Shown piece after piece: positions 51,612 to 59,584 of a DNA stretch of 64,000 bases (within the stretch, counting starts at the first letter, position 1; each line of letters opens with the position of its first letter). The stretch is from Mycolicibacterium tusciae JS617 (GTDB lineage Bacteria > Actinomycetota > Actinomycetes > Mycobacteriales > Mycobacteriaceae). The translations under genes and the position numbers were made by a program. Location of the stretch: contig NZ_KI912270.1 of assembly GCF_000243415.2 (NCBI RefSeq), forward strand, positions 2,170,001-2,234,000, in the 5' to 3' direction. Under the pieces are notes generated by a model. The model made no database searches. It was given only the letters and a program-made list of their open reading frames with translations, and was not told the origin of the DNA.

Positions 51612-52496
51612 TCAGCCACCCTCCTCGATCCGTCGGGCGACGTCGCGTACCGCTGCGCCCGTCTCGCGGATCTCCTTGGCGTTCAGCCCGCGGAACGGCG
51701 CCGCGGTGATCGACATCGACACCACGCCGTCGGAGTCTCTGACGGGCACCGAGATGGTTGCGATCTGATGGTCAGAGCTGCCGTCGAGTTCGTCGGCCAG
51801 ATAGTCGACCAGTGCCAGATCGGCGAACGCACCGGCCAGTCGCGCGGTGATCTCGTCGGGCTCACCATCGGCGGCCAGCGCCCGCAGGGCCATGTAGACG
51901 CGGACGTACTCGCGGCTCAGCCGTTCGATCACATAGCCGCGCTCGCGCACCTGGGCGAGCACGGCGGTCAGTCGCTTGCGCAGCGCAGTCGACGGTTCAC
52001 CGATCCCCGCCAGCCACGCCTTGATCGCTTGCTCGCCGGCCCACGCCACGTAGTCGCGCCCGAAGGGCGCTACCAGCGGCATGCGCAGGCCCGCCGTGAC
52101 GCGCGGAGCAGTGAGCGAATCCCCGACCGAATCCGTCACCACCAAAGTCGCACCCTCGCGGCGAGCCAAGAAGACCTGCGCGCCAACGGTTTCAGAGAGG
52201 CCCTCCAGGAGTGGGCGGAACTCACGGTCGTGTGTCGGGCGGGCCAGCGCACCGATGGCCGGGCCCCACGAATAGCTGGCCGACGGTTCGTGCCGAATGA
52301 CCCACCGGTGATGAGCGAGCGTGGCCAGGATGGCGTGACCGGTGGCGCGGCTGATGCCGAGGCTGCGGGAGATGTCTGCGAGCGAGAAACTGCGCGCCGG
52401 GTCGCCGGCCAGCAGGTGCATGACGGCGACGACGCGTTCGGTCGGCGGGGACGGCACTTGACGGCCTTCGCTCCCGGCGTCTACGTTCAGCGTCAC
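51612..52496 (-). CDS. IclR family transcriptional regulator
   Basis: This protein has 294 aa from GTG 52496; an earlier GTG at 52529 would place a palindrome inside the gene, so I prefer the shorter form. It has a winged HTH at about 20-80 (ERVVAVMHLLAGDPARSFSLADISRSLGISRATGHAILATLAHHRW), then a GAF-like effector domain (QVFLARREGATLVVTDSVGD, GLRMPLVAPFGRDYVAWAG, ISVPVRDSDGVVSMSITAAPFRG). It is divergent from the sulfotransferase operon with a perfect palindrome between, so it probably controls that operon and itself. Confidence 0.86.
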   Translation of the reverse strand: MTLNVDAGSEGRQVPSPPTERVVAVMHLLAGDPARSFSLADISRSLGISRATGHAILATLAHHRWVIRHEPSASYSWGPAIGALARPTHDREFRPLLEGLSETVGAQVFLARREGATLVVTDSVGDSLTAPRVTAGLRMPLVAPFGRDYVAWAGEQAIKAWLAGIGEPSTALRKRLTAVLAQVRERGYVIERLSREYVRVYMALRALAADGEPDEITARLAGAFADLALVDYLADELDGSSDHQIATISVPVRDSDGVVSMSITAAPFRGLNAKEIRETGAAVRDVARRIEEGG

Positions 52497-52512
52497 AATA
52501 TCGAACGGTATG

Positions 52513-52524
52513 TCGAATATTCGA
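52513..52524. promoter_or_regulatory. Palindrome TCGAATATTCGA between iclR and sulfotransferase operon
   Basis: A perfect 12-bp palindrome, 16 bp from the iclR start and 28 bp from the divergent sulfotransferase start. A further TCGAA lies at 52501. This is a probable IclR operator. Confidence 0.5.
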
Positions 52525-52552
52525 ATCACGCAATCACTTCCGAGGACCGGCG

Positions 52553-53815
52553 ATGGGCACCGACACTGAGCTCAGCTTCGACGATCTGACCGCTCCGCAG
52601 TTGACCGACGTCCAGCGCCAGATTCTCGAGCACACCGAGAGCCGCCGCATCGATCTCGACATCGAGCAGATGGTCGCCGAAGCGGGCGCCGAGGCCGGTG
52701 TCGACGATTTCGCCGCCGACGATGGGTTCTGGGAACGTGTCGCCGCCTACGCCGGGGCGATCAACGCCGACGACGGTCTGACCCAGCTCATCCGCGGGAC
52801 GTTGCGCCAACGCATGGTGCGGCTGCTGCGCAACCGGTTGTCGTTGACCGAACTGATCAAGCGCCACCCTGAGATCGAGTCGATTCCGATCGAGAAGCCG
52901 TTCATCGTGGTGGGGATGCCGCGCTCGGGGACGACGCACCTGGTCAACCTGCTGGCCGCCGATCCTCGGCGCCGCGCGCTACCCTACTGGGAAAGCCAAG
53001 AGCCGCTGCCTATTCCGGGCCGCGGTCCTGACGTGCACGGGGTCGACCCAAGGTATACCCGCGCGAAAAACGAGCACGACGCAATGATGGTCAGCGCACC
53101 GGCCACCGCAGCCATGCACGACCGGTTTCCCGAGGCGATCGAAGAAGAGGTCGAGATTCTCGACCTGGACTTCGCCGGGTACGTGCTGGAATGGCATGCC
53201 CGCGTACCGGGCTGGCGGGACTTCTACCTCGGCCTCGACCAATCCCGGCACTACGGGTACATGAAGAAAGTCTTGCAGGCGTTGACGTTCCTGCGCGGTC
53301 CCCGCACATGGGTGCTGAAGTCACCGCAGCACTGCGAGCAGCTCGGTCCGCTGATGGCGACGTTCCCCGACGCCACCGTGGCCTTTACCCACCGTGATCC
53401 CGTCGCGGTGATCCAGTCCGCGATCACGATGATGGCCTATTCCGACCGGCTGCGCCGGCGCAGCATCGAACCGCAGTGGCTGCTCGACTACTGGGCCGAC
53501 CGCGTCGAGCGCCTCCTGCGTGGGTGTGTGCGGGACCGGGCGCTGGTGCCGGCGGAGCGCAGCGTGGATATCGGCTTTCACCATCTCAACGGTCACGAGT
53601 TCGACCTGCTCGACGACCTCTACGCCCGGGCAGGTGTCGAGCTGACCGCCAAGGTTCGCAGGGCATTCCAGGGATATCTGGACGGCAATCCGCGCGGTAA
53701 GCACGGCTCTGTGCGCTATGAGTTGCAAAGGCACTTCGGGGTATCACCCGACGAACTACGCTCGCAATTCGCCTTCTACTTCGAACGATTCGACGTGCGA
53801 CCCGAAGGACACTAG
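52553..53815 (+). CDS. PAPS-dependent sulfotransferase
   Basis: This 420-aa protein has the 5'-phosphosulfate loop FIVVGMPRSGTTHLVNLLA (about 121-139) and the 3'-phosphate region VAFTHRDPVAVIQS (about 277-290), which define a PAPS-using sulfotransferase of the mycobacterial Stf type. The first 110 residues are a helical family-specific extension. It transfers sulfate to a hydroxyl of a lipid, sterol or sugar; the acceptor is unknown. The next gene, one base later, is alkylsulfatase-like, so the operon can potentially make and break a sulfate ester. Confidence 0.88.
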   Translation: MGTDTELSFDDLTAPQLTDVQRQILEHTESRRIDLDIEQMVAEAGAEAGVDDFAADDGFWERVAAYAGAINADDGLTQLIRGTLRQRMVRLLRNRLSLTELIKRHPEIESIPIEKPFIVVGMPRSGTTHLVNLLAADPRRRALPYWESQEPLPIPGRGPDVHGVDPRYTRAKNEHDAMMVSAPATAAMHDRFPEAIEEEVEILDLDFAGYVLEWHARVPGWRDFYLGLDQSRHYGYMKKVLQALTFLRGPRTWVLKSPQHCEQLGPLMATFPDATVAFTHRDPVAVIQSAITMMAYSDRLRRRSIEPQWLLDYWADRVERLLRGCVRDRALVPAERSVDIGFHHLNGHEFDLLDDLYARAGVELTAKVRRAFQGYLDGNPRGKHGSVRYELQRHFGVSPDELRSQFAFYFERFDVRPEGH

Positions 53816-55063
53816 GTGACCGAAGAACCGATCTACCGGAGTCGCCCCGGCGCCGACGCGCTCGCACCGGCCGCGGCCGAACATGCAACCGAAGTCGCGC
53901 CGGGCGTCTGGTGCTCGCCCGGACTGTCGAACACCTACCTGCTGACCACCACCGATGGCCGCGTTGTCGTCAACACCGGGATGGGTTTCGAAAGCCAAGT
54001 CCATCGCAGCAATTTCGACGCTGTCGACTCCTCCCCCATCCGATACATCGTCGTCACGCAGGGGCACTACGACCATGTGGGCGGCCTGGACACGATGCGC
54101 GACACTGAAACTCAGGTGGTGGCGCAGGCCAACTGGCGCCACTGGCGCGACGACAACGAGCGACTGCTGGCCTATCGCGCCAACAACAGCGCCTTCGCGT
54201 TCTCCGACAAGCTCGCCAACGGTATCGCCGCGATCCAGCAGCGGTTCGGGAAGCGGCTGCCGGCGCAGGCCGCACTGTCCGCCGACATCGAAGTGGACGA
54301 CTCGCTCGTGTTGACCGTCGGAGGACGCACCATCGAACTGCTGGCAACCCCCGGCGGCGAGACCACCGACTCGATGGTCATCTGGTTACCCGAGGATCGG
54401 GTATGTCTGTGCGGCAACACCTTCGGACCGGTCTTCGGCCACATCCCGAACTTCGTCACGATGCGCGGCGATCGGTACCGCGACGCACTGACCACCATCG
54501 CCTCAATCGAACGGGTCCGCGATTTACGACCCGAAGTCCTGATCACCGGACACTTCGAACCGATCCACGGCGCCGACCGCATCCACGCCGAACTGACCCG
54601 CCTGCGCGATGCGATCGCCTACCTCCACGACCGGACCGTCGAAGGCATGAACGCGGGTAAAGACGTTCACACCTTGATGCGCGAGATCGCGCTGCCCGCC
54701 GAACTCGAGGTCGGTGAGGGCTACGGCAAGGTGGTCTGGGACGTGCGGGCGATCTGGGAAAACTATTCCGGATGGTTCCACCATCGTTCCACCACTGAGC
54801 TTTACGATATCCGCCCCGAGGAACTCAACGCCGACCTCGTTGATCTCGCCGGCGCCGACCGGGTCGTGGAGCGGGCCGAGGCACACCTCGCGGCGGGCCG
54901 CCCCGTACATGCGATCCATCTCGCGGAGGCCGTCGCCCACGCCGATTCGGCACACCCGGGCGCCCGCAACGTACTCAAGTCCGCGCATCAGGACCTGCTG
55001 GCCGCCAGCACCAACTTCTGGGAATCCGCGTGGCTGACCAAGAAGATCGGGGATTACACATGA
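53816..55063 (+). CDS. Metallo-beta-lactamase-fold protein, alkylsulfatase-like
   Basis: This 415-aa protein starts at a GTG directly after the sulfotransferase stop. The MBL domain is at about 25-270 and the helical region at about 270-410, as in the dimerisation domain of SdsA1-type alkylsulfatases (EGYGKVVWDVRAIWENYSGWFHHRSTTELYDI is characteristic). The metal motif reads TQGHYDHVGG: Gln82 stands where the first His of HxHxDH is expected, while His84, Asp86 and His87 are kept. GHFEP provides a later His. It may therefore bind one metal or have a changed reaction. Alkyl or steryl sulfate hydrolysis is inferred. Confidence 0.82.
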   Translation: MTEEPIYRSRPGADALAPAAAEHATEVAPGVWCSPGLSNTYLLTTTDGRVVVNTGMGFESQVHRSNFDAVDSSPIRYIVVTQGHYDHVGGLDTMRDTETQVVAQANWRHWRDDNERLLAYRANNSAFAFSDKLANGIAAIQQRFGKRLPAQAALSADIEVDDSLVLTVGGRTIELLATPGGETTDSMVIWLPEDRVCLCGNTFGPVFGHIPNFVTMRGDRYRDALTTIASIERVRDLRPEVLITGHFEPIHGADRIHAELTRLRDAIAYLHDRTVEGMNAGKDVHTLMREIALPAELEVGEGYGKVVWDVRAIWENYSGWFHHRSTTELYDIRPEELNADLVDLAGADRVVERAEAHLAAGRPVHAIHLAEAVAHADSAHPGARNVLKSAHQDLLAASTNFWESAWLTKKIGDYT

Positions 55064-55800
55064 CCGCGCGCGCGACCTTTGACTTCGCCGGGACCGAGGC
55101 ACTGATCACCGGCGGCACCAGCGGAATCGGGCATGCGACGGCGACACTCTTCCGCGACGCAGGCGCCACGGTGACCGTCACCGGCACCAAGGCGGGTCCC
55201 GGCGAATACGGCACCGACCTGACCGGGATGACCTATCGGCAACTCCTCCTCACCGAAGCGAGCTCAATCGACGAACTGGTTTCGGCAACAAGCACACTCG
55301 ACGTGTTGGTGAACAATGCGGGGGCGAATTTCCCGGGCGGCCTGAACGAGGCCGAGCCCGACGGTTTCGAGGCGTCGGTGGCACTCAACCTCACGGCGCC
55401 ATACCGCTTGACGGTCGGGCTGCGCAAGGCGTTGGCGGCTTCCGGCGGTGCCAGCGTCGTCTTCCTGTCGTCGTTGTCGGCGCTACGGGCGGTGACCATG
55501 GTGCCCGGGTACGGCGCGGCCAAGGCCGGCATCGCGAGCCTCACACACAACCTGGCGGTGAAATGGGCGCCGCGCGGTATCCGGGTCAACGCGGTGGTGC
55601 CCGGCGTGATCGACACCCCGATGACCGAGCTCGCCCAGACGGTGCCCGAGATCATCGATGCCGAACTCACTCGAATTCCCCTGGGGCGCTTGGGTACTCC
55701 CGCCGAGATCGCGGGGACTATCGCGTTCCTCTGCACGGAGCAGAGTTCCTACACCAGTGGTGCGCTGTTCGTGATCGACGGCGCATCCACCAGTCATTGA
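55060..55800 (+). CDS. Short-chain dehydrogenase/reductase
   Basis: This protein has 246 aa from ATG 55060, which overlaps the previous stop (ATGA). It has LITGGTSGIGHATATLF for NAD(P), NNAG in VLVNNAGANFPGG, catalytic Ser in VFLSSLSAL, and Tyr/Lys in GYGAAKAGIAS. RGIRVNAVVPGVIDTPMTELA and SYTSGALFVIDGA complete the classical pattern. As third gene in the sulfotransferase operon it may oxidise the alcohol freed by sulfate removal; that is inference. Confidence 0.88.
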   Translation: MTARATFDFAGTEALITGGTSGIGHATATLFRDAGATVTVTGTKAGPGEYGTDLTGMTYRQLLLTEASSIDELVSATSTLDVLVNNAGANFPGGLNEAEPDGFEASVALNLTAPYRLTVGLRKALAASGGASVVFLSSLSALRAVTMVPGYGAAKAGIASLTHNLAVKWAPRGIRVNAVVPGVIDTPMTELAQTVPEIIDAELTRIPLGRLGTPAEIAGTIAFLCTEQSSYTSGALFVIDGASTSH

Positions 55801-55813
55801 ACGAGACACGACC

Positions 55814-56781
55814 ATGACGATGTCAATCCTGCGGTTCAATTTCGCCGCGCCGCACGATGATCCGGCCGGGCGGCGGGGCCGGATACAGGCCGCGCTGGAA
55901 CTCAGTTCCTGGTCGGAGACACGCGGTGTGAGCGCCGTCAGCTTCGACGAACACCACCGGAGCGGCCATGGCTGGAGCTCCAATCCGATCATGACCGCAG
56001 CGGTCCTGTTGGCCCGCACCGAACGCGTCGTCGCCAGCGTCGACTGCGCGCTCGGACCGTTGTGGCATCCGGTGCGCCTCGCCGAGGACATCGCCATGGC
56101 CGACACCATCGGTGGCGGACGGCTGATCGTCACGCTCGGGCTGGGATACCGGCCGGTCGAATACGAGTTGTTCGGAACGCCGTTCAACGACCGCGGCCGC
56201 CTGATGGACGACCTTCTCGAGACGCTGATGTCACTGTGGTCCTCGCCGGAATTCACCCCCGGACCGCTGACGCGCCCTCATCCGACCGTGTTCGTCGGCG
56301 GCAGCGTCCGCGCCACCGCGAGGCGGGCGGCCAGGCACGGCCTACCGCTCAACCTGCCCAGCCACCTCCCCGAGCTCGCCGACTACTACCGCGAACTGTG
56401 CGCCGACGCTGGGCACTCACCGATCGTCGTCATGCCGCCACCCCGAAGTCGCGGCATGGTTTTCCTGCACGAGGACCCGGATCAGGCGTGGGCGGAACTC
56501 GGCGAGCACTACCTGTGGGAAGCCCGCGTGTACTCGGGATGGAGCGGCGGTGAGGTCCACTCCTTCATGCACGGTTCTGAGACCATCGAGACCCTCGACG
56601 ACGTCAAGGCCGCCGGCCGTATCGCTTCATGTCGCCCGAGCAGTTGATCGCCGACGTGAAATCCAATCCGCGCGATCATGTGGTGCTGCACCCGCTCGTC
56701 GGCGCCATGCCGATCGAGGAGGCGTGGAAATCCGTCCACCTGCTGACCGACGAGGTGCTCCCAGCCCTCAAAGGGCAGTGA
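55814..56781 (+). pseudogene. LLM class oxidoreductase gene with a frameshift near its 3' end
   Basis: The frame from ATG 55814 is a good LLM protein (SETRGVSAVSFDEHHRSGHGWSSNP, MADTIGGGRLIVTLGLGYRPVEYELFGTPFNDRGRLMDDLLETL, FVGGSVRATARRAARHGLPL) and stops at 56647 after 277 residues, ending with the non-native ASCRPSS. One frame over, sequence from about 56622 reads YRFMSPEQLIADVKS then HVVLHPLVGAMPIEEAWKSVHLL and stops at 56781, which is the expected LLM C-terminus. One base seems missing at about 56620. It is either a recent inactivation or a sequencing error. Intact length would be about 322 aa. Confidence 0.78.
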
Positions 56782-56810
56782 AAGGGCGATACGGGCACAA
56801 TCGCATCAGC

Positions 56811-57503
56811 ATGTCGGAGATCGAAGCTTCCCCACCCACGTCACGACGACGCCACATCGTGCGGCTCACCATGGTCGTGGCATTCCTGCTGGGCATGTTC
56901 TACCTGGTGGCGATCGCCAGGGTCATCGACGTCGAGGCTGTGCGCGGCGCCGTCTCCGCCACGGGTCCCGCTGCGCCCGTCGCATACGTCGTGGCATCCG
57001 CCCTGCTCGGCGCCGTGTTCGTCCCGGGACCGATCCTGGCTGCGGGCAGCGGTGTGCTGTTCGGGCCGGTGCTGGGGCTTTTCGTGACGCTCGGGGCGAC
57101 CGTGGGAACGGCGATCATCGCCAGCCTCATCGGCCGGCGCGCTGGACGAAACAGCGCACGAGAACTACTCGGGACCGAGCGCGCCGATCGACTGGACAGC
57201 CTGATCGAGCGACGGGGATTGTGGGCGGTCGTCGGGCAGCGCTTCATCCCCGGCGTCTCGGACGCCCTGGCCTCCTATGCGTTTGGTGCATTCGGAGTTC
57301 CGTTGTGGCAGATGGCGACTGGCGCGTTCATCGGATCGTTGCCGCGTGCGTTCGTCTATACCGCGCTGGGTGCTTCGATCGGGGATCTGAACTCACCGCT
57401 GGCCTACGTGGCGGTCGCGATCTGGTGCGTCACCGCCGTCGTCGGAGCGTTCGCCACCCACCATGGCTACCGGAAATGGCGGGCACGCCCTATGCCCCAT
57501 TGA
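56811..57503 (+). CDS. TVP38/TMEM64 (SNARE-associated, DedA-like) membrane protein
   Basis: This protein has 230 aa from ATG 56811; the longer frame upstream overlaps the LLM gene. It has about six hydrophobic segments. Core motifs are VFVPGPILAAGSGVLFGPVLGLFVTLGATVGTAIIASLIGRRAGR, GLWAVVGQRFIPGVSDALASYAFGAFGVPLWQMATGAFIGSLPRAFVYTALG. The family forms re-entrant-loop membrane proteins linked to lipid scrambling and envelope homeostasis. No partner is evident; it precedes the R2lox gene by 30 bp and may share its transcript. Confidence 0.86.
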   Translation: MSEIEASPPTSRRRHIVRLTMVVAFLLGMFYLVAIARVIDVEAVRGAVSATGPAAPVAYVVASALLGAVFVPGPILAAGSGVLFGPVLGLFVTLGATVGTAIIASLIGRRAGRNSARELLGTERADRLDSLIERRGLWAVVGQRFIPGVSDALASYAFGAFGVPLWQMATGAFIGSLPRAFVYTALGASIGDLNSPLAYVAVAIWCVTAVVGAFATHHGYRKWRARPMPH

Positions 57504-57533
57504 CTGTGATGGCGCTCACACTAGAGTCGGGTC

Positions 57534-58472
57534 ATGAACAGGAACCACTCTGACTCACTCGCCGCAGGCGGCCTCAACTGGGACAGCCTCCCGTTGAAGC
57601 TCTTCGCCGGTGGCAACGCCAAATTCTGGGATCCCGCCGACATCGATTTTTCGCGCGACCGGGCCGACTGGGAGGCCATGTCTGAGCTCGAACGGGACTG
57701 GGCCACCCGGCTGTGCGCGCAGTTCATCGCCGGCGAGGAGGCGGTGACCCAGGACATCCAGCCCTTCATGGCGGCCATGCGCGCCGAAGGTCGTCTCGGC
57801 GATGAGATGTACCTGACGCAGTTCGCGTTCGAAGAGGCCAAACACACCCAGGTTTTCCGGATGTGGCTGGACGCGGTAGGGATGACCGGCGACCTGCAGC
57901 ACTATCTGGACGACCTGCCGTCCTATCGCCAGATGTTCTACGAAGAGCTGCCGAGATCTCTCGACGCGCTGGCCACCGATCCCTCACCCGCCGCTCAAAT
58001 CAGGGCCTCGGCGACGTACAACCACATCATCGAAGGAATGATGGCGCTGACGGGATACTATGCGTGGCACCGTATTTGCGTGGACAACCGTATTCTTCCC
58101 GGGATGCAGGAGCTGGTACGGCGGATCGGTGACGACGAGCGCCGCCATATGGCGTGGGGCACCTTCACCTGCCGACGCCATGTCGCCGCTGACGACGCCA
58201 ACTGGACGGTGTTCGAAAATCAGATGGCCGAGCTCATTCCGTTGGCCCTGCGCAACACCGACGACGCGTTCGCCCTCTACGACGAGATCCCCTTCAACTT
58301 CACCATGGACGAGTTCACGGCGTACGCCAGCGACAAGGGAATGCGCCGGCTCGGGACCATCAGCAGTGCACGGGGACGGGCACTCGAGGAAATCGACGTC
58401 GACTACTCCCCCGTGCAGTTGGAAGAGACGTTCGCCGACGAAGACAAGAGGACCATGGCCGCGTCAGCCTAG
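57534..58472 (+). CDS. R2-like ligand-binding oxidase (R2lox), Mn/Fe
   Basis: This 312-aa ferritin-like protein was once annotated as NrdB. All six metal ligands are present at the same numbers as in M. tuberculosis R2lox (Rv0233): Glu68, Glu101, His104, Glu167, Glu202 and His205. The two residues that form its Tyr-Val ether crosslink are also present, Val71 and Tyr162. It lacks the ribonucleotide reductase radical tyrosine context and C-terminal R1-binding tail. It binds a long-chain fatty-acid-like ligand and probably does two-electron oxidation. The neighbours are a TVP38 protein upstream and a dead LLM gene downstream. Confidence 0.95.
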   Translation: MNRNHSDSLAAGGLNWDSLPLKLFAGGNAKFWDPADIDFSRDRADWEAMSELERDWATRLCAQFIAGEEAVTQDIQPFMAAMRAEGRLGDEMYLTQFAFEEAKHTQVFRMWLDAVGMTGDLQHYLDDLPSYRQMFYEELPRSLDALATDPSPAAQIRASATYNHIIEGMMALTGYYAWHRICVDNRILPGMQELVRRIGDDERRHMAWGTFTCRRHVAADDANWTVFENQMAELIPLALRNTDDAFALYDEIPFNFTMDEFTAYASDKGMRRLGTISSARGRALEEIDVDYSPVQLEETFADEDKRTMAASA

Positions 58473-58493
58473 GGCGCGAACACCGTTTCGACG

Positions 58494-59000
58494 GTGAAGG
58501 TCGGCGCTCAGATACATCAGCAGAACACCACGATGGCCGCCCTGAGGGCCGGGTGGCAGGGCGTCGACGACCTTGGCGTCGACGCCTGTGGACATGGGAC
58601 CACTTCTTCCCGCCCTCTACGACGCAGCAGACGAAACGCACTTCGAGGGCTGGCAGATTGGCCGCGATGGCAGTTACGACGTCCAACGTCACCCAGATCG
58701 GGATGCTGGTGACGGGCGGCTGCTATCGCAATCCGGACCTGCTGGCCGGACAAGGACGAGATCGAATACGGCTACGGAGACGCCGAGACGATCCGCACCA
58801 AGAATGCCGTCATCGATCGATGGTGCGCCGAGGTCGGGCGAAACCCCGCGGAGGTCGAGCGCACGGCGTGGATCGAGAGGGCGGATCCTGACCTCACGCA
58901 GTCGCTGGTCGACGCGGGCGCCCAGCATCTGATTCTCGGACTGCGGGCGCCGTACGACCTACGCGAGGTTGAACGCCTGGTTCACCTCGCCAAACCATGA
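58494..59000 (+). pseudogene. Decayed LLM class F420-dependent oxidoreductase
   Basis: Pieces of one LLM protein appear in order but in changing frames: MKVGAQIHQQNTTMAALR (58494 on), WTWDHFFP (about 58587), LYDAADETHFEGWQ, LAAMAVTTSNVTQIGMLVTGGCYRNPDLLA (to about 58750), then DEIEYGYGD, NAVIDRWCAEVGRNPAEVE and AGAQHLILGLRAPYD, ending at TGA 59000. At least three frame changes plus an internal deletion of some 100 residues (the barrel centre between NPDLLA and EYGYGD) separate them. The gene cannot make a working enzyme. It lies 21 bp after R2lox. Confidence 0.85.
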
Positions 59001-59007
59001 TACGAAG

Positions 59008-59089
59008 TTGCCAAGCTACGAGCGACAATGTCGCTCGTCTACTACATGACCACCGAGCGTCCGCGACAAAGTCGCTCGTAGCTTGGCAA
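59008..59089. repeat. Long intergenic inverted repeat with internal GTCGCTCGT repeats
   Basis: Arms of 19 bp (TTGCCAAGCTACGAGCGAC at 59008-59026 and its exact complement at 59071-59089) enclose 44 nt. The left arm runs into a smaller palindrome GAGCGAC-AAT-GTCGCTC. It lies between convergent gene ends, so it may act as a terminator. It also resembles a dispersed intergenic repeat or small non-autonomous element. Confidence 0.7.
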
Positions 59090-59098
59090 TACGACCAA

Positions 59099-59527
59099 TC
59101 AGTTCTGCGGCGCGAAGACCGGCATGTAGACACTCTCATCGCCGACGTCCTGCCGCTCGAAGCGCACCTCCACTGGGAGCCCCACATCGACCGAGTCCGG
59201 CTCGCAGTCAACGATATTCGATGCGATACGCAGGTCGGCTTGTTCCTCGAGTTCGACGACCGCGATCACATACGGCACCGGCACGGCCGGGTTGAAGGGT
59301 TGGTGGTTGACCGTATAGGTGAACACCGTTCCGCGACCGGACACCGGGCGCGATTCCAGCACGCCGTCGCAATCCGGGCATTCGGCGGCCAGTGGACTCA
59401 CCCACACGCCGCACCGGGTGCAGAACGGGACTCTGAGCTGTCCGTCGGCTCCCCCGGTCCAGAACGCCCGGTTGTGGTCGTCGAGCACGGGCAGCATCCG
59501 CGTTGAGGGTGGGGCGTCGTCAGCCAT
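59099..59527 (-). CDS. DUF35 OB-fold/zinc-ribbon protein
   Basis: This protein has 142 aa from ATG 59527 (the frame opens three codons earlier with no better signal). The zinc ribbon has CTRCG and CPDCD pairs, followed by an OB-fold (GRGTVFTYTVNHQPFNP, PYVIAVVELEEQADLRIASNIV, VEVRFERQ). Such proteins partner Ltp-type thiolase-fold aldolases. A gene for such a protein is divergent from it with a 57-bp spacer, so the two are probably made together. It is a paralogue of the DUF35 gene at 32901. Confidence 0.88.
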   Translation of the reverse strand: MADDAPPSTRMLPVLDDHNRAFWTGGADGQLRVPFCTRCGVWVSPLAAECPDCDGVLESRPVSGRGTVFTYTVNHQPFNPAVPVPYVIAVVELEEQADLRIASNIVDCEPDSVDVGLPVEVRFERQDVGDESVYMPVFAPQN

Positions 59528-59584
59528 GAGAAGCAAAGTACATTCCTATCGGCTGTCATTACAAAAATAGATGGATGGGTGCCG

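Noticed and set aside
57534-58472. Ribonucleotide reductase small subunit (NrdB/NrdF)
   Set aside because: The ligand set and the Val71/Tyr162 crosslink pair match R2lox, and there is no R1-binding C-terminal tail or nrd neighbour.
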